Assembly: GCA_012719495.1 (NCBI GenBank)
Contig: JAAYAG010000100.1
Coordinates: 1-64,000 of the forward strand
Reading direction: 5' to 3'
Length of the DNA: 64,000 nucleotides
Source: Bacteroidales bacterium
GTDB taxonomy: Bacteria > Bacteroidota > Bacteroidia > Bacteroidales > Prolixibacteraceae
In this document: in pieces, positions 8,684 through 18,012 of the stretch
How the letters are laid out: the number at the start of each line of letters is the position of its first letter
Position numbering within the stretch: position 1 is the first letter of the stretch
Program-made: the position numbers and the translations under genes
Notes under the pieces: generated by a model
Database searches by the model: none
What the model was told of the DNA's origin: nothing
Seen by the model: the letters and a program-made list of their open reading frames with translations, nothing else

Positions 8684-10783
8684 ATGGCTTCACAACTCTC
8701 GCAGGAAATAAAATTTTTGGCTGGTGTTGGTCCTCGCCGAGCTGACTTGTTGAAAAGTGAGTTGGGAATAGAGACCTTATACGACCTGCTTTATTACTTT
8801 CCCTACAAGTATGTCGACCGTACTAAATTCTATACAGTTAGGGAGATAAACGATTCTATGCCATTTGTTCAGCTCGTTGGTAAAATTATTCAGGTTGAAA
8901 CCTCTGGAGTGGGAGCCAAAGCACGCATGTCAGCCGTATTTACTGATTCTACAGGCTCAATCGATCTGGTTTGGTTTAAGGGAATTAAGTGGGTAAAGCA
9001 AACAATGAAACCCAATGCAACTTACGTAGTATTTGGCAAACCAACACTGTTTAATGGGCGTTTGAATATTGTTCACCCTGAACTTGAAATTCACGACGAT
9101 TCTAAAACAATGATTTCTGGTTCTATACAGGCATTTTACAATACCAGCGAGAAGATGAAGAGTAACTATCTGTCATCTAAGGCGATATTGAAGCTTCAGG
9201 CTAACCTTTTTGCTTCACTTAAAGATAAAATACCAGAAACTTTCCCCGCATGGTTCACCGCCAAGTATAAACTGATGAATATTCACGAAGCATTGCGAAC
9301 GGTTCATTTTCCCGAAAATCCCGACCAGCTTTCTGCCGCAAGGTTTAGGTTGAAATTCGAAGAGCTTTTTTTCATTCAGTTGAAAATTCTAAGCCTCAAA
9401 TCGAACCGGGAACGACGGTTTAAAGGACATATTTTTTCAAAAGTTGGAGATGTTTTCAATACCTTCTATTATAAGTGTTTGCCTTTTGAAATGACGAATG
9501 CCCAGAAAAAGGTTATCCGCGAGATTAGAAAAGATATGGGATCGGGGCACCAGATGAACCGATTGTTGCAAGGCGATGTTGGTAGCGGAAAAACGCTGGT
9601 TGCCCTAATGTGTATGCTTATTGCCATTGATAATTCAATGCAAACCTGCCTTATGGCTCCTACCGAAATACTTGCTATTCAGCATTTCGGAACAATCTCA
9701 CAAATGCTTCAACCACTTGGTCTTTCAATACGTTTATTGACAGGCTCTTCAAGCGTAAAAGACCGAAGGCTCATTCATCATGAACTTGAGACCGGGGCTG
9801 TTGATATCCTTATTGGCACCCATGCACTGCTCGAAGATAAAGTGGTCTTTCAAAACCTTGGTTTTGTAGTTATCGACGAACAGCATCGGTTTGGCGTTGC
9901 CCAGCGAGCCAAGTTGTGGCATAAAAATACCATTCCTCCGCATATTCTTGTGATGACTGCTACGCCAATTCCGCGAACCTTGGCTATGACCGTTTATGGC
10001 GATTTGGATGTGTCGGTTATTGACGAACTTCCGCCTGGACGAAAACCTATCAAAACGCTTCATTTCTACGATAATAAGCGTAAGCAAGTGTATGATTTTA
10101 TCCGGAAAGAAATTGCCCTTGGGCGACAGATTTATATTGTTTATCCATTGATAGAAGAGTCGGAGTCGTTTGATTATAAGAATCTTCAGGATGGATATGA
10201 AGTAGTTTGTAAGGTTTTTCCTGAGATGAAAGTGAGTATGGTACATGGAAGGATGAAGCCAGCCGAGAAAGATAAAGAAATGATGGCATTTAAAAGTCGT
10301 GAGTCTCAGATTCTTGTCTCTACCACGGTAATCGAGGTAGGTGTCGATGTGCCTAATGCTTCGGTTATGGTTATCGAAAGTGCTGAGCGTTTTGGTTTGT
10401 CTCAACTGCATCAGCTGCGGGGAAGGGTAGGGCGTGGTGCCGAGCAATCGTATTGTATATTAATGTCTTCCTATAAATTGTCAAAAGAAAGCAATATCCG
10501 GTTAGACACGATGGTGCGTACTAACGATGGTTTCGAAATTGCTGAAGTCGACCTTAAATTGCGAGGCCCGGGCGATTTGGAAGGAACCCAGCAAAGCGGC
10601 ATTGGCTTCGACCTAAAAATTGCACAGTTGGGGCGCGATGGTGAAATATTGTCGCACGCACGCAATGTTGCTAATGACATCCTTTCTTTAGATCCTGTGT
10701 TAACCTCAGATGAAAATAAACTCTTCCGCCAAAAACTTTCCCGAATGCGCAATGCTTCATTCGATTGGAGCAGTATTAGCTAA
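8684..10783 (+). CDS. recG: ATP-dependent DNA helicase RecG
   Basis: A 699-residue superfamily 2 helicase that reverses stalled replication forks and processes branched recombination intermediates. The N-terminal wedge/OB domain (about residues 60-150) precedes the helicase core. Walker A is GDVGSGKT, the DExH box reads DEQHRFGV, and motif III is MTATPIPRT. The C-terminal core includes STTVIEVGVDVPNA and QLRGRVGRG, and the protein ends with the RecG-specific GP GDLEGTQQSG region. Length is typical. It is convergent with the T9SS esterase gene, with only 6 bases between stops. Confidence 0.97.
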   Translation: MASQLSQEIKFLAGVGPRRADLLKSELGIETLYDLLYYFPYKYVDRTKFYTVREINDSMPFVQLVGKIIQVETSGVGAKARMSAVFTDSTGSIDLVWFKGIKWVKQTMKPNATYVVFGKPTLFNGRLNIVHPELEIHDDSKTMISGSIQAFYNTSEKMKSNYLSSKAILKLQANLFASLKDKIPETFPAWFTAKYKLMNIHEALRTVHFPENPDQLSAARFRLKFEELFFIQLKILSLKSNRERRFKGHIFSKVGDVFNTFYYKCLPFEMTNAQKKVIREIRKDMGSGHQMNRLLQGDVGSGKTLVALMCMLIAIDNSMQTCLMAPTEILAIQHFGTISQMLQPLGLSIRLLTGSSSVKDRRLIHHELETGAVDILIGTHALLEDKVVFQNLGFVVIDEQHRFGVAQRAKLWHKNTIPPHILVMTATPIPRTLAMTVYGDLDVSVIDELPPGRKPIKTLHFYDNKRKQVYDFIRKEIALGRQIYIVYPLIEESESFDYKNLQDGYEVVCKVFPEMKVSMVHGRMKPAEKDKEMMAFKSRESQILVSTTVIEVGVDVPNASVMVIESAERFGLSQLHQLRGRVGRGAEQSYCILMSSYKLSKESNIRLDTMVRTNDGFEIAEVDLKLRGPGDLEGTQQSGIGFDLKIAQLGRDGEILSHARNVANDILSLDPVLTSDENKLFRQKLSRMRNASFDWSSIS

Positions 10784-10789
10784 ATAGTG

Positions 10790-12067
10790 TTATTTCTTAA
10801 TGAATTTTACGTGTTGCCAGTTCCCATCACTGCTTTGGATACGAAGCAAATAATAACCTTGATTTAAGTTACCTACCGGAACTGAATTGTTTTCTGTAAT
10901 ACTGGTAATCTTTTCAATTACTGCACCTGAAAGCGATACAATTGCAATTTGCTGTATATCAAGTTTAGTATCAATATAAACAATATTGTTCGCTGGGTTA
11001 GGATATACTTTAATGGTTTTTTCCCTGACAATTTTTGAAGAAACGAAGTTGGTTTCAGTGCTAAGTGTATCCATCACATTAACAAGAAAATTCAAGGCTT
11101 TAGGGAAACTTTTCAGCAAACTGTTTACATGGTCTCCATTTTCATCTGTTTCGTAGGTGTGTGCAATTGAATATTTTGTTAATGAGTCGGAGAACATTTG
11201 GTTCATTGGTTGAATTTTATACTCGTCGGCGCCACCGCAGTACATATAAATGGCCAATGACGGATTTCCTTTCCAGTTACTTATCATGTTAATAGGGTTG
11301 TGTTCGTCCCAGAGTGCCACAACCTCTTGATTTAGAGTGCCGTCTTGGTTAATCGGAAATTTTACCTGTGGGCTTGCTGACAGGTCAGGAGAAAAGGCTC
11401 CGGCCATTGAATACACTAGCTTGCTGATGCTATCATTGCTGATGCTTCCATTGTAGGTGAAATTATATGGTGCCTTTCCGCCTTGCTCTTCAAGTATAAC
11501 AGGAAGAATTTCATCATAATGGGTAATGTGCAGCGGGCCGCTAAGCGAGGCAATTCCGGCGAAATTACCGGGGTGTTTCAATGCTATTTTCATCGATCCG
11601 TAGCCGCCCATGGAGTGTCCCATAATAGACCACTTTTCTTTGAAAGGAAAGGTATTGTAATTCTTCCTGACTTCGCTGATCAGGTCGCGCCAAATATAGT
11701 CTTCATAATTTCCATATAACACCGAGTTGGTGTAAAAACTTCCAAGAAATGGCTCACATGATCCGTCGGGGATGACAAAAATAACATTGTGGATATTCTT
11801 AAATGCCGGGCTTGTCAGCGGAAAGATTATTGCAGCATCTATCTTATCCTTCATGAATTTCGCATCAACTGTTGCCCCGTGAAGAAAAATAATTACCGGA
11901 TATTTGGTTGTTGTGTCTGCTTCATTATATCCCGTTGGAAAAGAGATATAGTATGTTTCTTCTCGGTTCAGAGCGTTGCTGAAAAATTTCTTTTCGGTGA
12001 AAACACTGGCAATAACAGATTGTGTTACAATAAAAAGCAGTGTTAAACTAATGGCTATTTTTTTCAT
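10790..12067 (-). CDS. Secreted esterase (alpha/beta hydrolase) with T9SS sorting domain
   Basis: A 425-residue exported hydrolase of the esterase D / putative esterase type (PF00756). The signal peptide covers residues 1-20. The nucleophile elbow GHSMGG places Ser152, and the VIIFLHG strand and oxyanion region precede it. Residues about 350-425 form a type A T9SS C-terminal domain (KVYPNPANNIVYID, ending in a YYLLRIQSSDGNW..VKFIKK strand), so the enzyme is predicted to reach the cell surface or medium. A start at 12109 would add 14 residues ahead of the signal peptide, so the ATG at 12067 is preferred. Substrate is unknown; feruloyl or acetyl esters are typical for the family. Confidence 0.88.
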   Translation of the reverse strand: MKKIAISLTLLFIVTQSVIASVFTEKKFFSNALNREETYYISFPTGYNEADTTTKYPVIIFLHGATVDAKFMKDKIDAAIIFPLTSPAFKNIHNVIFVIPDGSCEPFLGSFYTNSVLYGNYEDYIWRDLISEVRKNYNTFPFKEKWSIMGHSMGGYGSMKIALKHPGNFAGIASLSGPLHITHYDEILPVILEEQGGKAPYNFTYNGSISNDSISKLVYSMAGAFSPDLSASPQVKFPINQDGTLNQEVVALWDEHNPINMISNWKGNPSLAIYMYCGGADEYKIQPMNQMFSDSLTKYSIAHTYETDENGDHVNSLLKSFPKALNFLVNVMDTLSTETNFVSSKIVREKTIKVYPNPANNIVYIDTKLDIQQIAIVSLSGAVIEKITSITENNSVPVGNLNQGYYLLRIQSSDGNWQHVKFIKK

Positions 12068-12293
12068 TTTAATGTGTTTTTCTGGGTGAAAATATAATCG
12101 TGGAGACACCTGAATGATTGGCTCGGTAAAATCAACTTTGAATCGTAATTAATTCAAACATATTGTTTAGCTTAGCTCAAATAGCAAGTATTTATCCGAT
12201 TACAATGCTCAAAATAAATCATTTTTTGCCAACAAATCTCTTGTTCGCGAAAGTATATTGCTAGTTTTTACTTAAAATTGAAATTAACTCTAT

Positions 12294-12301
12294 TACCTTT
12301 G
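12294..12301 (+). promoter_or_regulatory. -7-like box upstream of the acyltransferase gene
   Basis: TACCTTTG fits the TAnnTTTG consensus of Bacteroidetes promoters, 60 bases before the start codon. I found no well-spaced -33 TTG, so support is partial. Confidence 0.35.
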
Positions 12302-12361
12302 CAATTAGTGATAGCAGTTTCTTTTTAGATTTTTTTTCAGTAATAATATAAAACGAGGTCT

Positions 12362-13165
12362 ATGTTTAATAAGTATTTTCCTGAAAATGAATATCATACT
12401 CCTGTTGGCCACAAAAGGTCGGTTTGGGATGTTTTATCGTTGGGTTCCAGTTTATACTTTAAGGTTGGTTTTTTCAATTTTGTAGTGAAAAACAGGAAAC
12501 TTGCATTGGCCAATAATTATGGTACAGAAAATTGGGCGTTAAGTTCATACGAAATTTTCAAGTTTTCTGAGAATTGCGGGGGAAAATATCATATTTCAGG
12601 GTTCGATTATGTTGATGAAGTTAAAGATGAGCCGGTTGTGTTTATCAGTAATCACATGAGTACACTTGAGACAATGGTATTTCCTTGCTTGATTGCCCCG
12701 GTAAAAGAAGTAACTTTTGTGGTTAAAGAGTCGCTGACTACCAATGGTTTATTTGGTCCAATAATGCGAGCACGCAACCCTATTGCTGTTGGTCGTACCG
12801 ATTCGCGCAAAGACCTGATCACTGTTATGACGGAAGGACAACAAAAACTTGCCGAGGGGACGTCGGTTATTATTTTTCCACAAAGTACACGCGCTACTAT
12901 CTTCAAGCCAGAAGAGTTTAATTCAATGGGGATAAAGTTGGCTCAAAAGGCTGGTGTAAGGGTTGTACCCATGGCTATAAAAACTGATTTTTGGGAGAAC
13001 GGACGCATTGTTAAAGATTTAGGCATCAACAACCGTAACCTGCCGGTTTTCATCAAATTTGGCAAGCCAATGAAGGTGGAAGGAAGCGGTAAAGATGAAC
13101 ACCGATTTATTGTAGATTTTATTGCCAACAGCCTTGAGGAGTGGAAAGATATCCGGAACAAGTAA
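12362..13165 (+). CDS. PlsC-like lysophospholipid acyltransferase family protein
   Basis: A 267-residue protein of the glycerolipid acyltransferase fold. Motif I reads NHMSTLE, so His98 is followed by Glu103 (HX4E) rather than the usual Asp. A second block is GRTDSRKD (residues 144-151). Motif III reads FPQSTR (172-177) instead of the canonical FPEGTR, and VVPMAIKT corresponds to motif IV. Such proteins acylate lysophosphatidic acid or related acceptors at the inner membrane. The two substitutions suggest a different acceptor, possibly not glycerol phosphate, but that is inference. It is convergent with the hexosaminidase gene, 28 bases apart. Confidence 0.85.
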   Translation: MFNKYFPENEYHTPVGHKRSVWDVLSLGSSLYFKVGFFNFVVKNRKLALANNYGTENWALSSYEIFKFSENCGGKYHISGFDYVDEVKDEPVVFISNHMSTLETMVFPCLIAPVKEVTFVVKESLTTNGLFGPIMRARNPIAVGRTDSRKDLITVMTEGQQKLAEGTSVIIFPQSTRATIFKPEEFNSMGIKLAQKAGVRVVPMAIKTDFWENGRIVKDLGINNRNLPVFIKFGKPMKVEGSGKDEHRFIVDFIANSLEEWKDIRNK

Positions 13166-13193
13166 ACTGAAGGTTCATTATAATGAATACGTA

Positions 13194-15071
13194 TTATTGA
13201 TCTGCTCTTTTTTGAAGGTCATTATATGTAAGAGTTATTAAGTTTCCAATTTTCTTGTCATTTCTGTATGAAGCACAGCGAAAAGTAATATTTCCATTGG
13301 GTATAACTATTGGAGTGTTGTATTTATCACTGAATACAGAAGGCATTGTGCCATCAATAGAGTAATGCATTTCAACATTGTGTGCTTCGGATTCTAAGGT
13401 TACAATCAATTTCCCTTGCTGATGTTTTACGGTGATAATTGGGTCGTATATGGCTGAGGAATAGTTAATCCCCATTGCTTTGGCGCGAATAAAATGTTTC
13501 TCGGTTTTCTGGGTAAAGGTTTCCCAATTTCTCGAATCTTTTGGCGACCATAATACTTCAGCAATTGCCCATGCCCGGGGATACATCATGTACTGTACAG
13601 TGCTGAATGTTGGGATGTTTTCGGTCCAAAGGTTTGCTTGTCCTCCTAAAATGTATTTTTCATTGGCATTTTTGGGAACGGGCTCAAAATGGTATGTTTC
13701 TTTCAGTCTCAGACTGGCATATACAGGTGGTTCTATGCTTGATTCGCCTTGTTGATAATCGAGGTAGCAATGTTGTGTTGGGGTCATAACTACAAAATGA
13801 CCAAGGGTTGAAGCCTCAATTCCACGCTGTAATCCTTTCCAGCTCATTACAGTTGACCCTGCAGGAAAATCTCCGTCTTCGCCCCAGATAATCATCTTTT
13901 TCCCTTTCGAGATAATTATGTCGTTCACCCGTTTCATAAAATAAACCTGTAACCCATTTACATCCTGAAGGTTCAAATTCTCCATTAATACTTTGCATGC
14001 TTGGTTTTCGCTCCAGTACCCTTTGTAACATTCGTCGCCACCTACATGGATGTACTCACCGGGGAAAAGCATTGCAATCTCGGTAAAAACCTTATCTAGA
14101 AATTCGTAAACGTTTTCGTCGGAGGGGTTTAGGGTATTGTCGACCAGCATTTTGAATGAGCCATCTGAAAACCATTCTGAAAAATGCGTTCCCGGATTGA
14201 CTTGGATTGAGGAGTCTTTTGTGCAGCTCAAATTGGGGTATGCTGCCAGGAGTGCCATACAATGTCCGGGGATATCTATTTCGGGAACAATGGTAACGTA
14301 CTTTTCTTTAGCATATTCAACTATTTCACGAATATCGTTATGTGTATAAAAACCTCCGTAGTGTTTAGGTTCACCTGGCTTGGGATTTTCTCGTTCTCCG
14401 AATTGTCCTTGCCGTTCAACCCTCCATGCCCCAATATCTGTAAGTTTGGGCAAGGATTCAATTTCTATACGCCAGCCGTGATCATCGGTCAAGTGTAAAT
14501 GCAACGTATTAAATTTATAGTGTGATAACTGGTCTATATGGGTTTTGATTTCTTCTTTTGTAAAGAAATGCCGGCTCACATCGAGCATTGCACCTCGCCA
14601 TCGGAAACGAGGATAATCGGTGATTTCTATGGCGGGAATATTAGTGCTTCCTGATTGTTGCTTGCTCCAAATTGCTTCTGTAGGGATAAGTTGCAGCAAT
14701 GTTTGTATGCCATAGAAAATTCCGGTTTCAGTGTTAGCTTTTATTGTGATCTTTTTTTCCTCTACGACTAGATTATATCCTTCTTCTCCTGTTTGCTGAT
14801 TGCTAACCTTATTGACTTCGAGAAAAATATTTCTTACCCCATTTTTCCCGATGATGGGCTTTATTCCGGTCATTGTCGAAATCGTTTCAGCAAGAATTAA
14901 TGCTGATTTTTTTGCCTCAGGAGTATAGTTTATAGCACATTCATTATCAAGAATAAAAAAGCCTTCTTTCATCATTGCATTAGCTGGTTGGGGGATTAAT
15001 GCAACAGTATTGTTTTGGGCAAAAAGGAATGATGTGAGCAGCGATGTGATTATCAGTAATATATTCTTCAT
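13194..15071 (-). CDS. Exported beta-N-acetylhexosaminidase (GH20)
   Basis: A 625-residue glycosidase that releases terminal N-acetylglucosamine or N-acetylgalactosamine. A signal peptide spans residues 1-18. An N-terminal GH20b domain runs to about 140, followed by the catalytic TIM barrel starting at FRWRGAMLDVSRHF. The acid pair D346-E347 sits in HVGGDEC, the expected catalytic motif. The C-terminal 80 residues form a small beta domain (FN3 or chitobiase C-terminal type, SIDGTMPS). It probably acts in the periplasm or on the cell surface in glycan scavenging. A GC-rich repeat tract lies just upstream and may fall in its leader. Confidence 0.95.
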   Translation of the reverse strand: MKNILLIITSLLTSFLFAQNNTVALIPQPANAMMKEGFFILDNECAINYTPEAKKSALILAETISTMTGIKPIIGKNGVRNIFLEVNKVSNQQTGEEGYNLVVEEKKITIKANTETGIFYGIQTLLQLIPTEAIWSKQQSGSTNIPAIEITDYPRFRWRGAMLDVSRHFFTKEEIKTHIDQLSHYKFNTLHLHLTDDHGWRIEIESLPKLTDIGAWRVERQGQFGERENPKPGEPKHYGGFYTHNDIREIVEYAKEKYVTIVPEIDIPGHCMALLAAYPNLSCTKDSSIQVNPGTHFSEWFSDGSFKMLVDNTLNPSDENVYEFLDKVFTEIAMLFPGEYIHVGGDECYKGYWSENQACKVLMENLNLQDVNGLQVYFMKRVNDIIISKGKKMIIWGEDGDFPAGSTVMSWKGLQRGIEASTLGHFVVMTPTQHCYLDYQQGESSIEPPVYASLRLKETYHFEPVPKNANEKYILGGQANLWTENIPTFSTVQYMMYPRAWAIAEVLWSPKDSRNWETFTQKTEKHFIRAKAMGINYSSAIYDPIITVKHQQGKLIVTLESEAHNVEMHYSIDGTMPSVFSDKYNTPIVIPNGNITFRCASYRNDKKIGNLITLTYNDLQKRADQ

Positions 15072-15094
15072 TATTAACTGGTTTTTCCATTTTG

Positions 15095-15237
15095 TTCTCC
15101 TGTTGGAGAAAACCAGCCCTACATTTGGGGCAACCTTTCTCCGTTGCGGGAAAATTAGCCCGAGACCGCGAGCAAGCTTTCTCCTGCAGGAGATGATGTG
15201 CCCGTTACCGGGTTGGGGTTCTCTCCATGCAGGGATG
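15095..15237. repeat. Degenerate ~42-base tandem repeat of imperfect palindromes
   Basis: Three and a half units of 41-42 bases: 15095-15135, 15136-15177, 15178-15218 and a partial unit 15219-15237. Each starts with a small inverted repeat of the form TTTCTCC-n-GGAGAA (for example TTCTCCTGTTGGAGAA and TTTCTCCTGCAGGAGA) and continues with a second palindrome around AGCCC...GGGGCAA. The tract is much richer in G and C than its surroundings. It lies 24-166 bases upstream of the hexosaminidase start. It may be a REP-like dispersed element or a structured leader. Confidence 0.7.
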
Positions 15238-15499
15238 TTTTTTTTCTTTCAATTTAGATCATTTTCAATAGCTTTTCAAATAAATCAGAGTTCGTCTGCT
15301 TAATTTTTCTAAAGGCATATGTCCGAATTGGATCATTACAAGAAGGTCTTCCGTGTTTATCTGCTCATGGATACGTAAAGGTTTTTCATGATTGAAAAAT
15401 ACATAATCTACTCTAAACATTCTTGAACGTTATAATGTTTTTTTAAGTTCTATTTTATTTTTTGTCAGGTCTGTTTTAGTTCACGAAAAGTATGGGTAC
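15238..15499. other. Intergenic stretch without a recognised gene
   Basis: The 260 bases between the repeat tract and the tpiA terminator hold no open frame I would support and no RNA gene I recognise. Divergent remnants of coding sequence are possible but I see no family match. Confidence 0.4.
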
Positions 15500-15536
15500 A
15501 AAAAAACAGAGGCTACACTTTAAAAAGAATAGCCTC
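15500..15536 (-). terminator. Terminator of tpiA
   Basis: On the minus strand the GAGGCTA/TAGCCTC stem (15509-15515 with 15530-15536, 14-base loop) is followed by a T run, seen as A at 15500-15506. It lies about 43 bases past the tpiA stop. Confidence 0.75.
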
Positions 15537-15578
15537 CGGTAAGGTGAAATTTAGGATTTGTATACTATAGATAATTAT

Positions 15579-16337
15579 CTAGTATGCATTGATAATTTGA
15601 ATGAAATCTTCTGCCTTAAGTGATGCACCACCAATTAGCCCACCATCAACATCGGGATTGGCAAAAAGTTCATTAGCATTTTTTGCATTGCAGCTTCCTC
15701 CGTAAAGAATTGATGTTTCGTTGGCGATTTCCTGACCAAATTTTTCAGCAACTGCTTCGCGAAGTGCTTTGTGCATTTCTTGTGCCTGTTCGGTTGTGGC
15801 TGTTACGCCAGTACCGATAGCCCAGATGGGTTCGTAAGCAATAATGATTTTTTTGAAGTCCTCAGCTGAAAGCTGGAATACGGTTTCTTTCAACTGATTA
15901 ATTACATATTCGTTTTGAGTTCCTGCGTTACGAATGGCAAGTGCTTCGCCACAGCAATAAATTGGGGTAAGACTATTTTCGAGGGCAAGTGCTAATTTTT
16001 TGTTCAATATTTCACTTGTTTCACCGTAATATTCACGGCGTTCGCTATGGCCTAAGATTACATATTCAGCTCCGGTCGATTTTACCATCGATGCTGATAC
16101 TTCGCCGGTGAAAGCTCCCTTGGCTTCTGCAGCACAGTTTTGGGCAGCAACACCTATACGTTTGCTGTCTATGGCACTGATTACGCTGGTAAGATGTGTA
16201 AACGGAGTTCCTAAAACAACCACTACATCTTTTGCGCCTTTTTCAGCAACTAATTGGTTTACAGCTATTGCAAGCTCAACGCCTTCCTGGAGGGTGGTAT
16301 TGCATTTCCAGTTACCGGCAACTACTTTTTTCCTCAT
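15579..16337 (-). CDS. tpiA: Triosephosphate isomerase
   Basis: A 252-residue glycolytic enzyme interconverting dihydroxyacetone phosphate and glyceraldehyde 3-phosphate. It shows the N-terminal GNWKCN lysine loop, the ILGHSERR electrophilic histidine, the catalytic Glu in [11 protein letters not shown], and phosphate-binding YGGS and GLIGGASL. Length and all catalytic residues are normal. A CAAAATTA box on the plus strand at 16384-16391 fits a minus-strand -7 element. The M64 peptidase gene lies 175 bases upstream on the same strand. Confidence 0.97.
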   Translation of the reverse strand: MRKKVVAGNWKCNTTLQEGVELAIAVNQLVAEKGAKDVVVVLGTPFTHLTSVISAIDSKRIGVAAQNCAAEAKGAFTGEVSASMVKSTGAEYVILGHSERREYYGETSEILNKKLALALENSLTPIYCCGEALAIRNAGTQNEYVINQLKETVFQLSAEDFKKIIIAYEPIWAIGTGVTATTEQAQEMHKALREAVAEKFGQEIANETSILYGGSCNAKNANELFANPDVDGGLIGGASLKAEDFIQIINAY

Positions 16338-16512
16338 TTTTCAGAATATTTTTTGAAAAGTTTATTTTTCTTTTGAAGTCCCGCAAAATTATTAAAAAAG
16401 CATAAATCTTTTAATGAAGGGCTTGTTTTTTCGCATCGTTAACAATGATATAATACCGTATCGGTTTTTCACTATCTTGGTAACGTGTTGTTTTGTACTT
16501 GTTTGCTGATTG

Positions 16513-17787
16513 CTATTTTGCCTGGTTTAAAATTGTTTGCCTGATTGCTTCCTGGCATACGGGGCAAAAACTTTTTGTAGATAGTGTTTTCATTAAGCAA
16601 GTTATAGAAGGACTGTATATTCCTTTAGTCCTGTATCCGCCGCCTTCAAACAGCCCGATGGTGTTTATATACATCGAATCGCGTGGGGTAGGCAGGGGAG
16701 TTTTGTGAGAAATACTTCCCTTCCACTTTTTGTCAAATTGCACCAGTGTGGTAATGTTGGGCTCCCATGGTTCAATAGTAATGGGGTAGGTGGTATCCTC
16801 AATATCGCCGTTGTAGTAATATTCATCGGCCAAACCAGCAAATGCATGGCCAAATTCATGGATAAAAACTAATTCAGATTGTTGGTGGTCTGACGAGAAA
16901 ATGCTTAACCAATTGTAAAAGCCACCTCCGCCATATCGGGCAGAATTCACAATAATGACTATTTGATCCCACGATACCTCATCGGCAGCATTTGAAATTT
17001 GCAGCATATCACCGGACGTGAGGTATCTTTCCGATTCGAATGTATTCCATGTGGCATTGAACGCAGTATTTTTTAGTATACCAATCTCAGGTTCGTCGGC
17101 TCCGCTTTCAGCCGAAGGTACTTGTATGGCATAAAGGTTGAATTTGTTTTGAAATTCATTAAATGGTTGAAAATTAAGAAGAAATCGGGCCATGCGTTTA
17201 GCATCAGCAACATATTTATCCATTTCTTCGCGCGTATAACCTTCTGACAAAAATACAAGATCGATCTTTTCCTGTGAATGACCACTGTATAGCAAGGTGT
17301 CGATTTTGTATTTCTTTGGGTTTTCATTTTTTATTCTAATGTCAGAAATGAATAGTGTGTCTGCATATTTCTGCCCCCATTGTCCTTCAATGTTTCTTAA
17401 GTCGATGCTTACCAGTACATCTTTCGATGGGTGTGGAAAGTAAAGGGCTTGGTAGAATTCTCGTTCTTTGGTATTCGCTTCGCTGGTTAGCAACCATTCC
17501 TGAAAAAGCGGACTGAAGCCTTTTATAAAAAGCGTGTCGCCTGTTTCTGTTTCTTTTACTACCAATCGCATATTGCCTTTTTCGGCAAATTGGTGCTCAT
17601 AGCCTGAATTTCCGGTAGCAAACTGAACAATTTTGGTTTGAGAATGAATAACGTCCCAATGATCTGCTTTGCCGGTAAAACATACATCGTAACGTATTGT
17701 TTTATCAATGTTCCCTGCTATTAGCGTATTGGTTAAAATGCTCAACAACAATGGTATAATAATGACTTTCAAGGCGTGCACTTTCAC
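16513..17787 (-). CDS. Exported M64 family metallopeptidase (IgA-peptidase-like)
   Basis: A 424-residue protein with a signal peptide (about residues 1-24) and an N-terminal beta-rich domain (M64 N, to about 150). The zinc motif HEFGHAFAGLADEY starts at H310 with E311, H314 and D321, the extended HEXXHXXGXXDE form of peptidase family M64. The type member is a Clostridium ramosum IgA-cleaving enzyme, but Bacteroidota homologues are common and their substrates are unknown. No T9SS domain is visible at the C-terminus, so periplasmic or lipid-independent export is likely. It lies between tpiA and a divergent metallo-beta-lactamase-fold gene. Confidence 0.9.
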   Translation of the reverse strand: MKVHALKVIIIPLLLSILTNTLIAGNIDKTIRYDVCFTGKADHWDVIHSQTKIVQFATGNSGYEHQFAEKGNMRLVVKETETGDTLFIKGFSPLFQEWLLTSEANTKEREFYQALYFPHPSKDVLVSIDLRNIEGQWGQKYADTLFISDIRIKNENPKKYKIDTLLYSGHSQEKIDLVFLSEGYTREEMDKYVADAKRMARFLLNFQPFNEFQNKFNLYAIQVPSAESGADEPEIGILKNTAFNATWNTFESERYLTSGDMLQISNAADEVSWDQIVIIVNSARYGGGGFYNWLSIFSSDHQQSELVFIHEFGHAFAGLADEYYYNGDIEDTTYPITIEPWEPNITTLVQFDKKWKGSISHKTPLPTPRDSMYINTIGLFEGGGYRTKGIYSPSITCLMKTLSTKSFCPVCQEAIRQTILNQAK

Positions 17788-18012
17788 TTTTTTCTTTTCT
17801 TGTATTTTTTAGGTCTCGATACTTTTACAAGTTTACGAAGAATATTTCAGCCAAACTTTTTTTTGAGTTATTTTCCTTCTTTTGGGTGACTAATTTCCTA
17901 ATAGCTAGTATTATTCGTCATAAACGATCATGATTAACGGAAAGTAGTCCGATTTTATTTTCTTATTTCTTAAATTTACCCCGTTAATGAATAACAAGAA
18001 AAGGATAGAGAT

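Noticed and set aside
9749-10447. 232-codon frame antisense to recG
   Set aside because: Lies wholly inside recG on the opposite strand, and its sequence looks like the complement of conserved helicase motifs rather than a protein family.
15095-15237. Possible CRISPR array
   Set aside because: Units are contiguous degenerate repeats without unique spacers, and no cas genes are present.
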